Shown piece by piece: positions 47,853 through 56,982 of a stretch of 64,000 bases of DNA. Each line of letters begins with the position of its first letter. Within the stretch, counting starts at the first letter, position 1. The DNA comes from Acholeplasmataceae bacterium (lineage in GTDB: Bacteria > Bacillota_I > Bacilli_A > Acholeplasmatales > Acholeplasmataceae). The notes beneath the pieces were generated by a model. The model saw nothing but the letters and a program-made list of their open reading frames with translations, had not been told where the DNA came from and ran no database searches. The position numbers and the translations under genes were made by a program. The DNA lies in assembly GCA_030603805.1 (NCBI GenBank), contig JAUVXD010000004.1:62001-126000 (forward strand). Direction: 5' to 3'.

Positions 47853-50800
47853 TTAACCCTTTAATTCGACGATTTTAGCTTCTAAAGCTGTTAGATTAGC
47901 GAGTTGAGTCACAAGAGCTTTACGTGTTGCATTGAGTGCGTTGTAAGCAGTTCTAGCAGCAACAACTTGTGCCTCTTGTTCAAGTGTTAAGGATTCAACA
48001 GGTAGAAGATTAATAATCATTTGATCGACAACAAGAGCTTGCATCTTATTGTTGACATTGGTCAGTTTGGTCGTATCAGCAGTAACTAAAAATTCACTTC
48101 TCACAGCTGTAGGTGTTGCATTATAGAATGCAACTGCAGCATCGACTTGTGCTTTGTCAGCAAAAACTAGTGTTTCGACCGTTGGGAGTGCATCAATCAT
48201 TGCTTTAAGTTCTGTACCTTGAATTTTTCCTTCTAGTCCTGTAAGTAGTGCATAGTTTGTTACAAGTGATTTACCAATACTTGTGAGGGCGTCATAGGCT
48301 TGTCTAGCAGCAACGACTGCAGGTTTATCTGTAACAACATCTAAATCTGCACGCAGTGGTAATGCTGCAATCAAATCAATGACATTTTGTGCAGGAACCA
48401 TACTTTGTTGTTTATCTACGAGCAAGTTAATGACATAGTAGAACTTAACGAGTTTTTTCTGTGATGCACTGAGTGCATTATATGCAGTTTGCGCTGCAAG
48501 GAGTGCATCAGCATGAGTTTCATTAAATGCAGAAACAGTAGGTAATAAGACGATTAAATCATCAACAGCAGCTGCTAAAGTCATATCTGAAAGTAAAACA
48601 AGTTGGCTAATCGCACTAACTAATCTGCCATGTGCATCAACGATTTCAGTAAGTGTTGCATTTTCTTTAGCTAAGATGGTTTGTGCAAAGGACTTTGCTT
48701 GATCATAGACTGTCCATGAATTTGCTGAATAATCGGCTTGTACATGATTGAGTCCATCGTATACAGTTTGCAAAGCAGCTTTGTTTGCAATTAAACCAAA
48801 ACTCCATTCAATTGCCATTGGGAAATGAACACGCCATGCATATTCGTTATGTGTAAAACCTACACCTTGGTATGTTTGAACATTCATTTCTGGCACACCT
48901 GCAGCAAGTAAATATGATTGATAAGCTGCTGGCCAAGCACTATTACCATCTGATGAAGTACCAACATATAAGAAAAACTTGGTTTGGGCTAATAATGCTG
49001 CATTTAATGTTGCAAGTGTTGCTGGAATATTGGTTGCACCATCAGCAACTTGTTGAGTTGATGTTGAAAACGGTATGAGTATACCAAATGTTTCAAGGTT
49101 TGCGAGTCCACCAAAGAATGTAATAAGACCACCCATAGAGCTACCTGCCATAGCAGTATGTTCTCTTTCTGGTTTCGTATTATAATTTGCATCAACATAA
49201 GGTTTAACGATTTCAACGATGAAATCCATGAAAATATCCCCACGTTTTGTACCAGATAAGTATGAATAATTGTAGGTATATTCAGCCATACGATCTGCAG
49301 AGTTATCGATTGCAACCACAATGGCACCACCAAATCCGCCAACAGACATTAAAGATGATATGGTTTCATCAACACCCCATTCACCTGCAAATGATGTGAC
49401 TGAGTCGAAGACGTTTTGTCCATCATGCATATAAATAACTGGATAGGTGACACTGGTGTTTTCAGGATCATAACCTGTAGGTGTCCAAATTCTAATATTT
49501 CTAGTTTGATAAGCTGATGGTAAACGATTATCTGTCATTGGAATAATATCTAGGTTGCCTACAACAGTAGATTGAGCTGTGCCGCCCACTGGGATTCTCC
49601 AACGGAGTACAGTATCTTCAACTTCTGTTGTATTTCTTGTAATAGTTAAGTTTCTATTATTGACTGGTACGCCATCAAGTGTGAGTTCTTCACCGCTCCA
49701 AGCTGCAAATCCAGCACCCGGAACTTGAAGTGTCCACTTATATTGAAGTGCAATGTTCGTGCCGTTTGGTGATGAGAATTCTTTTTCAAACTTATAAAGT
49801 GTATCATTTACTTTAGTTGCGATACCATAATCTAAGTTCGCTGGATTCCATGAGTTATTAGATGAACCTGTTGTAATTACTACAGCATTTGGAATCGCTT
49901 CTGGAATGGTGATGTACCATGTAACAGTGACTGTAAATGCTGAAGCACGAACAGATGCTGTAAAGTTCTTGGTCGCTGATGCTAAATTTTTGCTCACAGT
50001 TGCAGTTAATGTGATGTTAGAAACAGCATTATCTAAACGATTAACTTTCGCTGTAACAATACCTGATTCTGAATCAACAAGAATTTCGATGGATTCTGGA
50101 TGACTCGATGTCCAAGAAACGGTTGTATCGAGTGTTGCTGTATGAGGTAAAGTACGGTCTGCAGTTAAGTTAGCAAGTGATGAAACAGTTAGTGCATTGG
50201 CAGCAGTAATGACATCAAGTTCATCTTGTGTTGGTTCTGTACCAAGCACTTTAATTGAGAAGACTTTTGTGTCAGTGATGTCATTAATCGTAATTGCAGC
50301 AGTAAGTTCTACAACGACTGTATGTAATGGTCTTGTGACGGTGATTTCACCAGCAGCAATAGCTAAAACAGTTGTTGCAGCTGTATCCCAAATAATCGTT
50401 GCACCATGTGCACCTGTAAGTGGCACATTAAAATTATCAGTGACTGTGGTTTGTGCTAAGATAAGCTGTTGTTTTGCTTCAGCAACTTTTTCAGCATCTG
50501 TCATAATGATTGGGAGCTCAATATCTGCCCATTTAAGAACAGTCACTTCAACATTGATGACTTCTTGTGTACCATTAATGATTAAAGTTCGATTGCTAAT
50601 TTCTCCATTTTCTAAATCTTTTTCAACAGAATCCCATGAACCACGTGTGAATTTGTATTCAATGGTAAATGGAAGCGTTGGGTTTGTGTAAACAAGTTGG
50701 AAGGTAAACTGAGTCCCACTTGCTCTTTGTGTTTCGCCTTCATCAGCGCTAGGATTCCATGCAGGAATACCTGCACCAATTGAACCTGCAATGTATACCT

Positions 50801-52655
50801 TATCTTCAGCAGGTGTATTGACTGGAACATTGATAGTGAAATTAACGGTAATTATGGTATCTCCTGGAAGATCCATGTCAGCCCATTTTTGAACAACATC
50901 TTTAACTAAAACGATATTTTGATCACCTGTTATGGTAACACTACGATTAGAAATTTCACCGTTTTCTAAATCTTTTTCTACATTATCCCAAGATCCTCTT
51001 GTCCATTTGTATTCAATGGTCAGCGGTAATGTTGGATTAATATACGTAATTTCAAATGTATGAACAGTTGAGCTCAACTTTTCAGCTTGACCCCATTCAG
51101 CAGCCGGATTCCATGAAGGTAAGTCTCCTCCAAAGGATCCTGCAATACTGATGATATCAGATGCAGGTGTGTTGCTTGGAACTAAAACTTCAAACTTAAC
51201 AACAATAATGACATCAGTTGAAAGTTCTAAGTCAACCCATTTAGCAACTGTATCTTCAACAAAGATGATTCCTTGATTACCTGTAACTGTAACTGTACGG
51301 TTTGATATCTCATCGTTTGACGCATCTTTTTCAACGGTTTCCCATGAGCCTCTTGTCCATTTATATTCAATGGTAAATGGCAAGGTTGGATTTAAATATT
51401 CAATTTCAAAAGCATATTCAATCATTGATTCACGTGTTGCTACACCCCATTCAGCTGCTGGATTCCATGAAGGAAGATCACCACCAAAGGAACCTGCAAT
51501 ACTCACTATACCTTCTGTTGGTGTATTGGCTGGAACATTGACTTTAAATACAATCTTGATTGAAAAATCTTCTGATGGAACCATGTCAACCCATTTTTCA
51601 ACTGTATCTTCAACATTGATAATTAATTCATCACCTGTGATTTCAAATGTACGGTTAGAAATTTCATCATTTGCTGCATCTTTTTCTACAGTTGCCCAAG
51701 AACCTCTTGTCCACTTGTATTCAACAGTGATGGGTAAGGTTGGGTTTGTATAAACAATTTGGAAGGTTGCTTCTGTCGGACTTGTGCGTGTTGCTTTACC
51801 CCATGCATCTCCTGGATTCCACGCTGGTAGACCTTCACCAAAACTACCTGCAATCACGATATCTTGTTCATAAGGTGTGTTTGCAGGCACTTCTACTGTA
51901 AAGTTCACAGTAATAATTAAGTCGTTAGCAAGTTCTAAATCAGCCCATTTTTCTACTGTATCATTAACTGTGTATAACGTTTGTGATCCAGAAATGGTTA
52001 AGGTGCGATTAGAAACTTCTTCATTTTCTGCTGTCTTTTCTACAGTGTCCCAATTACCTCTTGTCCACTTATATTCAATGGTTAGTGGTAATGTGGGATT
52101 GGTATAAACGATTTCAAATGTGTACGTTGTAACACTTTGTTTTTCGGCAATACCCCATTCAGCTGCTGGATTCCATGAAGGTAGGTCTCCTCCAAAAGAA
52201 CCGGCAATGCTAACAATACCATCGAGTGGTGTGTTTGATGGTACGGTTACATTAAACTTGACCGTAATGATGACGTCTTCAACTGGATCTGGAACAAATG
52301 TACCCTTAACAACCACATCAAATGTTTTCGTCACCGATGTTTCACCTTTTGTCAGCGTTGCAGTCAACACGACAGTTCGGTCATGTAATTCTCTTGTGAC
52401 AAAAGCATAGACACCATCAATCGTGATATTTGCATGATTGGATGTCCATACGACGGTAATGCCATGTTCGAAAGTATGTGGTAAGATGAAATAGTCATCA
52501 CTGACCTCTAAGGACGGTAGTGACAACGCTGTCTTGGTTGTTTCTAGAAGCTGTGCATCTGTTGGACCTGGATTAATTGGGTCAGTACATGCGAAAAGAA
52601 ACAATCCCATAAGAGCGAAAACAATGACAAGCCAAAATTTTCTCATTCGATTCAA
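47853..52655 (-). CDS. Giant lipoprotein: five CBM20-like repeats, esterase D-like domain, helical repeats
   Basis: 1600 residues. The lipobox is LFAC (C23). Layout: a small Ig-like domain (about 35-118), five tandem CBM20-like modules (about 126-716; each with SIAGSFGGDLPSWNP and IEYKWTRGSW blocks), two further Ig-like domains (about 720-920), a sixth divergent module (about 925-1035), an esterase D/feruloyl-esterase-like domain (about 1040-1290; nucleophile elbow GSSMGG), then helical repeats (about 1290-1600) like those of other surface proteins. It would hold a polysaccharide and remove ester groups. The start is TTG 52655 or ATG 52646. LacI-type operator near the -35. Confidence 0.8.
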   Translation of the reverse strand: MNRMRKFWLVIVFALMGLFLFACTDPINPGPTDAQLLETTKTALSLPSLEVSDDYFILPHTFEHGITVVWTSNHANITIDGVYAFVTRELHDRTVVLTATLTKGETSVTKTFDVVVKGTFVPDPVEDVIITVKFNVTVPSNTPLDGIVSIAGSFGGDLPSWNPAAEWGIAEKQSVTTYTFEIVYTNPTLPLTIEYKWTRGNWDTVEKTAENEEVSNRTLTISGSQTLYTVNDTVEKWADLELANDLIITVNFTVEVPANTPYEQDIVIAGSFGEGLPAWNPGDAWGKATRTSPTEATFQIVYTNPTLPITVEYKWTRGSWATVEKDAANDEISNRTFEITGDELIINVEDTVEKWVDMVPSEDFSIKIVFKVNVPANTPTEGIVSIAGSFGGDLPSWNPAAEWGVATRESMIEYAFEIEYLNPTLPFTIEYKWTRGSWETVEKDASNDEISNRTVTVTGNQGIIFVEDTVAKWVDLELSTDVIIVVKFEVLVPSNTPASDIISIAGSFGGDLPSWNPAAEWGQAEKLSSTVHTFEITYINPTLPLTIEYKWTRGSWDNVEKDLENGEISNRSVTITGDQNIVLVKDVVQKWADMDLPGDTIITVNFTINVPVNTPAEDKVYIAGSIGAGIPAWNPSADEGETQRASGTQFTFQLVYTNPTLPFTIEYKFTRGSWDSVEKDLENGEISNRTLIINGTQEVINVEVTVLKWADIELPIIMTDAEKVAEAKQQLILAQTTVTDNFNVPLTGAHGATIIWDTAATTVLAIAAGEITVTRPLHTVVVELTAAITINDITDTKVFSIKVLGTEPTQDELDVITAANALTVSSLANLTADRTLPHTATLDTTVSWTSSHPESIEILVDSESGIVTAKVNRLDNAVSNITLTATVSKNLASATKNFTASVRASAFTVTVTWYITIPEAIPNAVVITTGSSNNSWNPANLDYGIATKVNDTLYKFEKEFSSPNGTNIALQYKWTLQVPGAGFAAWSGEELTLDGVPVNNRNLTITRNTTEVEDTVLRWRIPVGGTAQSTVVGNLDIIPMTDNRLPSAYQTRNIRIWTPTGYDPENTSVTYPVIYMHDGQNVFDSVTSFAGEWGVDETISSLMSVGGFGGAIVVAIDNSADRMAEYTYNYSYLSGTKRGDIFMDFIVEIVKPYVDANYNTKPEREHTAMAGSSMGGLITFFGGLANLETFGILIPFSTSTQQVADGATNIPATLATLNAALLAQTKFFLYVGTSSDGNSAWPAAYQSYLLAAGVPEMNVQTYQGVGFTHNEYAWRVHFPMAIEWSFGLIANKAALQTVYDGLNHVQADYSANSWTVYDQAKSFAQTILAKENATLTEIVDAHGRLVSAISQLVLLSDMTLAAAVDDLIVLLPTVSAFNETHADALLAAQTAYNALSASQKKLVKFYYVINLLVDKQQSMVPAQNVIDLIAALPLRADLDVVTDKPAVVAARQAYDALTSIGKSLVTNYALLTGLEGKIQGTELKAMIDALPTVETLVFADKAQVDAAVAFYNATPTAVRSEFLVTADTTKLTNVNNKMQALVVDQMIINLLPVESLTLEQEAQVVAARTAYNALNATRKALVTQLANLTALEAKIVELKG
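50510..52279 (-). repeat. Five-unit, 354-bp tandem repeat coding for CBM20-like modules
   Basis: The Trp-Asn-Pro codons recur at 50755, 51109, 51463, 51817 and 52171, each step exactly 354 bases (118 codons), with no insertions or deletions between copies. The copies are diverged at the DNA level but strongly conserved in protein. Confidence 0.85.
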
Positions 52656-52684
52656 TTTTCTCCTTTTGATAGTTTGATACTCAA

Positions 52685-52690
52685 ATTATA
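52685..52690 (-). promoter_or_regulatory. -10 box of the giant lipoprotein gene
   Basis: TATAAT on the minus strand; no convincing -35 hexamer, but an operator lies where it should be. Confidence 0.6.
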
Positions 52691-52712
52691 CCAAAAAAAC
52701 GTCTGATTTTTG

Positions 52713-52726
52713 TGGTACCGTTTCCA
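52713..52726. promoter_or_regulatory. LacI-type operator near the giant lipoprotein promoter
   Basis: TGGTACCGTTTCCA, shared in form with the site at 36648. It covers the -35 region of the leftward promoter. Confidence 0.55.
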
Positions 52727-52730
52727 TAAT

Positions 52731-52741
52731 GAAAGCGTTTT
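52731..52741. promoter_or_regulatory. LacI/cre-like site in the divergent region
   Basis: GAAAGCGTTTT, a half-conserved copy five bases after the previous site. It also resembles a catabolite-response element, so CcpA-type binding is an alternative. Confidence 0.4.
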
Positions 52742-52822
52742 ACTTCTCTTTTTTAAAGCTTCTTTTAAGAAAAGTTTTTGATATGGTTTACTTGACGCTG
52801 CACAATTGCTATGAAAAGAGAT

Positions 52823-52834
52823 GAAACCGATTTC
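52823..52834. promoter_or_regulatory. LacI-type operator between the divergent genes
   Basis: GAAACCGATTTC, a good match to the palindrome, about 120 bases upstream of the second lacI gene. Confidence 0.6.
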
Positions 52835-52930
52835 TTTCATATTCATTTCTATGATTATTCATTCATATAATCTTAAGTTGATAAAATGCGATGTTATTGT
52901 GAATGAGGGTTTACTTTACATCATTTTCGT

Positions 52931-52936
52931 TATAAT
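52931..52936 (+). promoter_or_regulatory. -10 box of the second lacI gene
   Basis: TATAAT 17 bases before the GTG start, with a weak -35 region. Confidence 0.55.
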
Positions 52937-52953
52937 AGTATTGAGGTGGCTTT

Positions 52954-53961
52954 GTGAAAAAGACCATTATTGATGTTGCCAAGGAGCTAAACTTGGCACC
53001 AAGTACAATTTCAAAGATTGTCAACAACAAAGGCAGAATCAGCCCTGAGACAAGAGCACGTGTATTAAAATACGTGGAATCTTCTGGATATGTTGCCATG
53101 TCTAGTGCTCGAAAATTGAGTTCTAAGAAAAGTTGGACCATTGGTGTGATTTATTCCGACATATCACTTGTTGGATTCGAGCACCCTTTTTTCAGTCGCA
53201 TTCTACAATCTTTTAAGTCCTATGTTGAAAAAATGGGATATGAAATAGTCATGATTGTGAGCAAGCTTGGGAAAAATGAAATGACTTATCTAGATTGGTG
53301 TCAAAATAAAAAGGTTGATGGTGTCTTAATTATCATGGGTAATATCAATAATCCGAATATCATCCAAGTCGTTAACTCGGATTTTCCCGTTGTTTCTACA
53401 GATATTCAAATGAAAAACCTTCATACAGTCATTTGTGATGATCGTATGGGTGTTCAAAAGATGTTTGAATATGCACTAAAAAAGCAAATTGAGAACTTCA
53501 TTGCTGTCACCGGACCTATTACATCAAGATCTTTTGCAGAAAGAATGCATGAATTCAATCGACTCTTTGATTTTTATGGTTTTGACAAGGGTGAACAAAA
53601 CCTATACATCACAAACGGCTTCTCCTCAGATTCAGGATATGCCATTGGTGAAGAAATTGCGAAACGAAAGAAAGTACCGAAGTTAATCTTCGTCTTTTCA
53701 GATGTGATCGCGTTTGGTTTAATTCGCGCACTTGAGCATCATGGCTATAAGATTCCTTCAGACATTCAAGTTATTGGATATGATGATATCGATTTTACTA
53801 AGTATTTTGTTCCTGCGCTTTCCACAATTGTGCAAGATACAAAAGCTATTGGTACAACTGCAGCTAAAATACTCTTAGGTTATATTGAAGAAAATAGAAA
53901 TAACGAACATAAGGTGACCTATATTCCAGTTGATCTTATTGAAAGAGATACAACTGAATAA
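52954..53961 (+). CDS. LacI-family transcriptional repressor (second paralogue)
   Basis: 335 residues with helix-turn-helix TIIDVAKELNLAPSTISKIV and the effector-binding domain ending IQVIGYDDIDFTKYFVPALS. It aligns along its whole length with the regulator at 36679, including RFAER-like and DWCQNKKVDGV blocks, so the two are paralogues that probably read similar operators. The start is GTG with GAGGTGG upstream. It lies divergent from the giant lipoprotein gene and upstream of the GDPD fusion gene. Confidence 0.92.
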   Translation: MKKTIIDVAKELNLAPSTISKIVNNKGRISPETRARVLKYVESSGYVAMSSARKLSSKKSWTIGVIYSDISLVGFEHPFFSRILQSFKSYVEKMGYEIVMIVSKLGKNEMTYLDWCQNKKVDGVLIIMGNINNPNIIQVVNSDFPVVSTDIQMKNLHTVICDDRMGVQKMFEYALKKQIENFIAVTGPITSRSFAERMHEFNRLFDFYGFDKGEQNLYITNGFSSDSGYAIGEEIAKRKKVPKLIFVFSDVIAFGLIRALEHHGYKIPSDIQVIGYDDIDFTKYFVPALSTIVQDTKAIGTTAAKILLGYIEENRNNEHKVTYIPVDLIERDTTE

Positions 53962-53979
53962 AAAATGAATGTTTTTATG

Positions 53980-54008
53980 TTGACAAGGAAAACAGTTTCC
54001 TATATAAT
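53980..54008 (+). promoter_or_regulatory. Consensus promoter of the GDPD fusion gene with operator in the spacer
   Basis: TTGACA (53980-53985), 17 bases, TATAAT (54003-54008). The spacer is almost exactly the sequence AGGAAAACAGTTTCCT (53986-54001), a near-palindromic LacI-type operator. Confidence 0.88.
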
Positions 54009-54043
54009 CAAAATGTAACCGCATACAACCACGATTACGCCAG

Positions 54044-54083
54044 AGTGTTTCCAAAAGAAGTCGCTGAAAACACTTATTTTTTG
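54044..54083 (+). terminator. Terminator-like hairpin in the leader of the GDPD fusion gene
   Basis: AGTGTTT (54044-54050) pairs with AAACACT (54068-54074), followed by TATTTTTTG. It lies between the promoter and the gene, so it could act as an attenuator. Pairing is only moderate and the loop is 17 bases. Confidence 0.5.
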
Positions 54084-54091
54084 TAGAAAGA

Positions 54092-54106
54092 GGGAAAACG
54101 ATTTCC
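54092..54106 (+). promoter_or_regulatory. LacI-type operator, first arm of an inverted pair
   Basis: GGGAAAACGATTTCC. It is the exact reverse complement of 54146-54160. Confidence 0.65.
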
Positions 54107-54145
54107 TCTTACTCAAAGAATGCGATATTATTTTTTAGTTAAATA

Positions 54146-54160
54146 GGAAATCGTTTTCCC
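54146..54160 (+). promoter_or_regulatory. LacI-type operator, second arm of an inverted pair
   Basis: GGAAATCGTTTTCCC, 54 bases (centre to centre) from its mirror copy and 20 bases before the start codon. In RNA the two arms can form a 15-bp stem. Confidence 0.65.
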
Positions 54161-54180
54161 ACATAAGAGAGGTCAGAACA

Positions 54181-56940
54181 ATGAAAAAATTAATGAGTGC
54201 TTTATTACTTGTGTTGATGTTAATCTTATTCGTCAATATGACAGCATCAAATTTTGTGATTCAAGCACAAACTAAAGTGACAACCGAAAGCAACCACGTT
54301 TTATTAAATGTAGGTGAAGCATTAGACACTTCTACTGTTTCTGTTACGCATACATTTGGTACCATCACAATGAATCAAGGAACGCTTGCTTCATCGGATC
54401 CAGCAGTTCAAATCAGTGGAAACTCTGTATCCATCAGTTCAAAAGGTGTGTTTCCCATCACTTTAACTTACCAAAGTACAACAATGACTGTTTACTTTAT
54501 CACAAAATTAGCATCAGAAACTGAATATATTATTTATGAAGAAGATTTTAACTATCCAAATGGCGCACTGCCTTCATCATTAACATTACTCAACAACGTA
54601 GGACAACAAGGTGGTTCTGCTGCCATTAACAATCAACGTTTGATGCTTAGTCCAAGTACAATCGTTTTATTTCCATCTTATCTTGCTGGTTTTTCTAATT
54701 ACATCATCGAAGCAGATATGCGGATGACGGTTGCTGCTAATAGTGCGCGTTGGACATCAGTCTTGTTTAGATATACCACAGAAAACTACTATCAAATGGC
54801 AGTAAGACAGGATGCTACTGCATCCAATGGTGTAGAATTTGCCAAAAGAGTCCAAGGTGCATGGAATGTTCCCATGACTGCATCTTATTTTGAGGCTATC
54901 GATCCTGCAAAGACATATCGTCTTAAACTTGATGTTTTAGAAACTAGAATCATAGAATCGATTAATGACACTGTCGTTTTAACTTATGATGGCATGTTTG
55001 AATATGATAATGGACGTATTGGTGTTCAAGCAGATAATGTGACTGTTTATTATGACAACATCAAAATCACATTACCTGAAACATACATCACTGAAGAACG
55101 TTATGAATTCACACAAATTGTCGATGTTTATCAACCAACAACAGGTATTATTGCACCTGCAACATCAATTGTATGGCTGAATCATGCCTCTGAAATAGAA
55201 ACTCTTAAATCCAGTATCCGACCAGCAACTGCTATATTGAGAGTTAATCATGATTTAGATGTCTTAAACCAAGCTGGTGAAGTCATCATGAGTCTTAACG
55301 AATTACTCATCGATATTGATGGTAAAGTTATACCAGCCATTTATTCAAATGACACTGAAACTGCGGTTTTAATTGCTGAATATTTAAGATCTAGTAGAAT
55401 CATTGATGTTTTCTTTGTCTCAGATTCTAATGAAGCCATTCTAGCAGCAAGAGAAGTTCATGGCGTGATCCGTGGCGTTAAACATTATCCAATGACAGAC
55501 GTTTTGGAACTTACAACTGAAGATTTACTTGATATTAGAAGAGAAACGAACAGAGCTCAAGCTGTAGCATCCATCATCCCAATTCACCTTTTAGATCGCG
55601 ATAAAGTCTTTTATATGCAACAAAGACTGATGACTGTTTGGACAACTGCTCAAGATGACACACCTTCTTTACTTAAAGCACTTCTTTCTGGTGCTAATGG
55701 CATTGTTGCTCAAAATTACCAAGGTCTATTTGAGATTATGGCAACTTTCCCTGCAAATACCCATTTAAGAAGACCTTTAATGATTGCACATCGTGGTTTA
55801 TATAACGGTGGGACATCTTCTCCAGAAAATACCATTGAATCATCACTGGTTGCGATTGAAAAAGGCACAGATATTCTTGAAATTGATATTCATTTAACGG
55901 TTGATATGCAAGTGATTGTACTCCATGACAATAATACAGCCAGAACAGCTCCAGATTTTGATTCCATTACTGTTGCAGGTGCTTTCCTCCATCAACTTAA
56001 AGCGATTTATTTGAGAGACCCACAAAGTGATCGAACCGATATTAAAATCCCTACATTAACTGAATACTTGACAGCCATTAAAGGCACTGGGGTTGTGGTG
56101 TTTGTTGAACTCAAACCGACCAATGACATGCTTGTTGATTTGACAGCTCAAATTGTTGAAGAACTCGATATGTATGATCAAGTCGTTATCATCACCTTCC
56201 AAGCTCAAAATATTAGAAGATTTAATGAAGTTTATCCAGAAATGGCTAATGGTTGGTTAAACTCATCTGTCTTAAATGCACAAAGTGTTGAAACATCCTT
56301 GTCGAATATGATTTCAAGCATTGTTCCAATTAACGCAACCCTTAATCCAAACTTTGGTCCACTGACTCAAGATTTTATTAAAGCGATTGTTCACAGAGGA
56401 CTCACGGTATGGCCATGGACACTCAATGAACTTGCGATGCTTAATACATACTTTAATTATGGTGCTCACGGGTTAACCACAGATTTTATTGGCTATTATG
56501 AAAACACATTTAACCGCTTAGAAATCGAATCTTATCGATATAACTACATCATTGGAGAATCACAAGCATTTAAAGTTAATGCAAGAATTGAAACACCCAA
56601 TGGACTGACATATCCACTCATGCCGACTTATACTTTATTTGATCCAAACAACACAGGTATGATTTTAGATGCTCAAGGAAACTTAACTTCTGTCTTACTT
56701 CCGGGTACTGTCTATGGTTATACAACATTTACCAGTTCACTTCCAGATGGTAGACCGATTGTTATTACAAGTGATTTGATCGAATTTGTCTTTGAACTTC
56801 CAGCTCCTGAACCTGAAGAACCTACAGCTGAAGTTCCATTAGGATTAATTATCCCGATCGTCATCGGATCAACTGCACTCCTTGGTGGTTTTGGTTTCTT
56901 AGGGTTTAGATGGTATAAGCTCAAAAAATTAGCAAAATAG
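54181..56940 (+). CDS. Membrane-anchored LamG-like / GDPD fusion protein
   Basis: 919 residues. A signal peptide (about 1-30) is followed by a short beta domain, a concanavalin/LamG-like domain (about 118-300) and a region (about 310-530) that looks like a degenerate GDPD barrel without catalytic residues. A glycerophosphodiester phosphodiesterase domain follows (about 533-776) with HRG (H537), PENT, EIDIHL and HDNN motifs, so it should be active. A C-terminal helix (about 885-905) and a basic tail anchor it in the membrane. The substrate may be glycerophosphodiesters from lipoteichoic or other membrane-linked polymers. GAGAGGTC precedes the ATG. Confidence 0.85.
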   Translation: MKKLMSALLLVLMLILFVNMTASNFVIQAQTKVTTESNHVLLNVGEALDTSTVSVTHTFGTITMNQGTLASSDPAVQISGNSVSISSKGVFPITLTYQSTTMTVYFITKLASETEYIIYEEDFNYPNGALPSSLTLLNNVGQQGGSAAINNQRLMLSPSTIVLFPSYLAGFSNYIIEADMRMTVAANSARWTSVLFRYTTENYYQMAVRQDATASNGVEFAKRVQGAWNVPMTASYFEAIDPAKTYRLKLDVLETRIIESINDTVVLTYDGMFEYDNGRIGVQADNVTVYYDNIKITLPETYITEERYEFTQIVDVYQPTTGIIAPATSIVWLNHASEIETLKSSIRPATAILRVNHDLDVLNQAGEVIMSLNELLIDIDGKVIPAIYSNDTETAVLIAEYLRSSRIIDVFFVSDSNEAILAAREVHGVIRGVKHYPMTDVLELTTEDLLDIRRETNRAQAVASIIPIHLLDRDKVFYMQQRLMTVWTTAQDDTPSLLKALLSGANGIVAQNYQGLFEIMATFPANTHLRRPLMIAHRGLYNGGTSSPENTIESSLVAIEKGTDILEIDIHLTVDMQVIVLHDNNTARTAPDFDSITVAGAFLHQLKAIYLRDPQSDRTDIKIPTLTEYLTAIKGTGVVVFVELKPTNDMLVDLTAQIVEELDMYDQVVIITFQAQNIRRFNEVYPEMANGWLNSSVLNAQSVETSLSNMISSIVPINATLNPNFGPLTQDFIKAIVHRGLTVWPWTLNELAMLNTYFNYGAHGLTTDFIGYYENTFNRLEIESYRYNYIIGESQAFKVNARIETPNGLTYPLMPTYTLFDPNNTGMILDAQGNLTSVLLPGTVYGYTTFTSSLPDGRPIVITSDLIEFVFELPAPEPEEPTAEVPLGLIIPIVIGSTALLGGFGFLGFRWYKLKKLAK

Positions 56941-56941
56941 A

Positions 56942-56964
56942 TTTGACCCGCGAAAACGCGTCAA
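56942..56964 (+). other. Intercistronic hairpin before the CBM array gene
   Basis: CGCG, AAAA, CGCG forms the core, with TTGA/TCAA outside and small bulges. No T run. It resembles the stems between other lipoprotein genes of the window. Confidence 0.45.
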
Positions 56965-56982
56965 AATAAAACGGAGGAAAAT

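Noticed and set aside
50510-52279. Regularly spaced repeats could look like a CRISPR or satellite array.
   Set aside because: The units are 354 bases, lie fully in one open frame, are diverged at synonymous sites and code for a recognisable binding module.
49004-52410. Several long frames opposite to the giant lipoprotein gene.
   Set aside because: They are antisense shadows caused by the repeated, biased codon use of the Thr/Val/Ala-rich protein and have no ribosome binding sites or recognisable domains.
52731-52741. A catabolite-response element for CcpA.
   Set aside because: The 3' part of the cre consensus does not match, and the site fits the local LacI palindrome family equally well. 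I kept it only as a weak operator.
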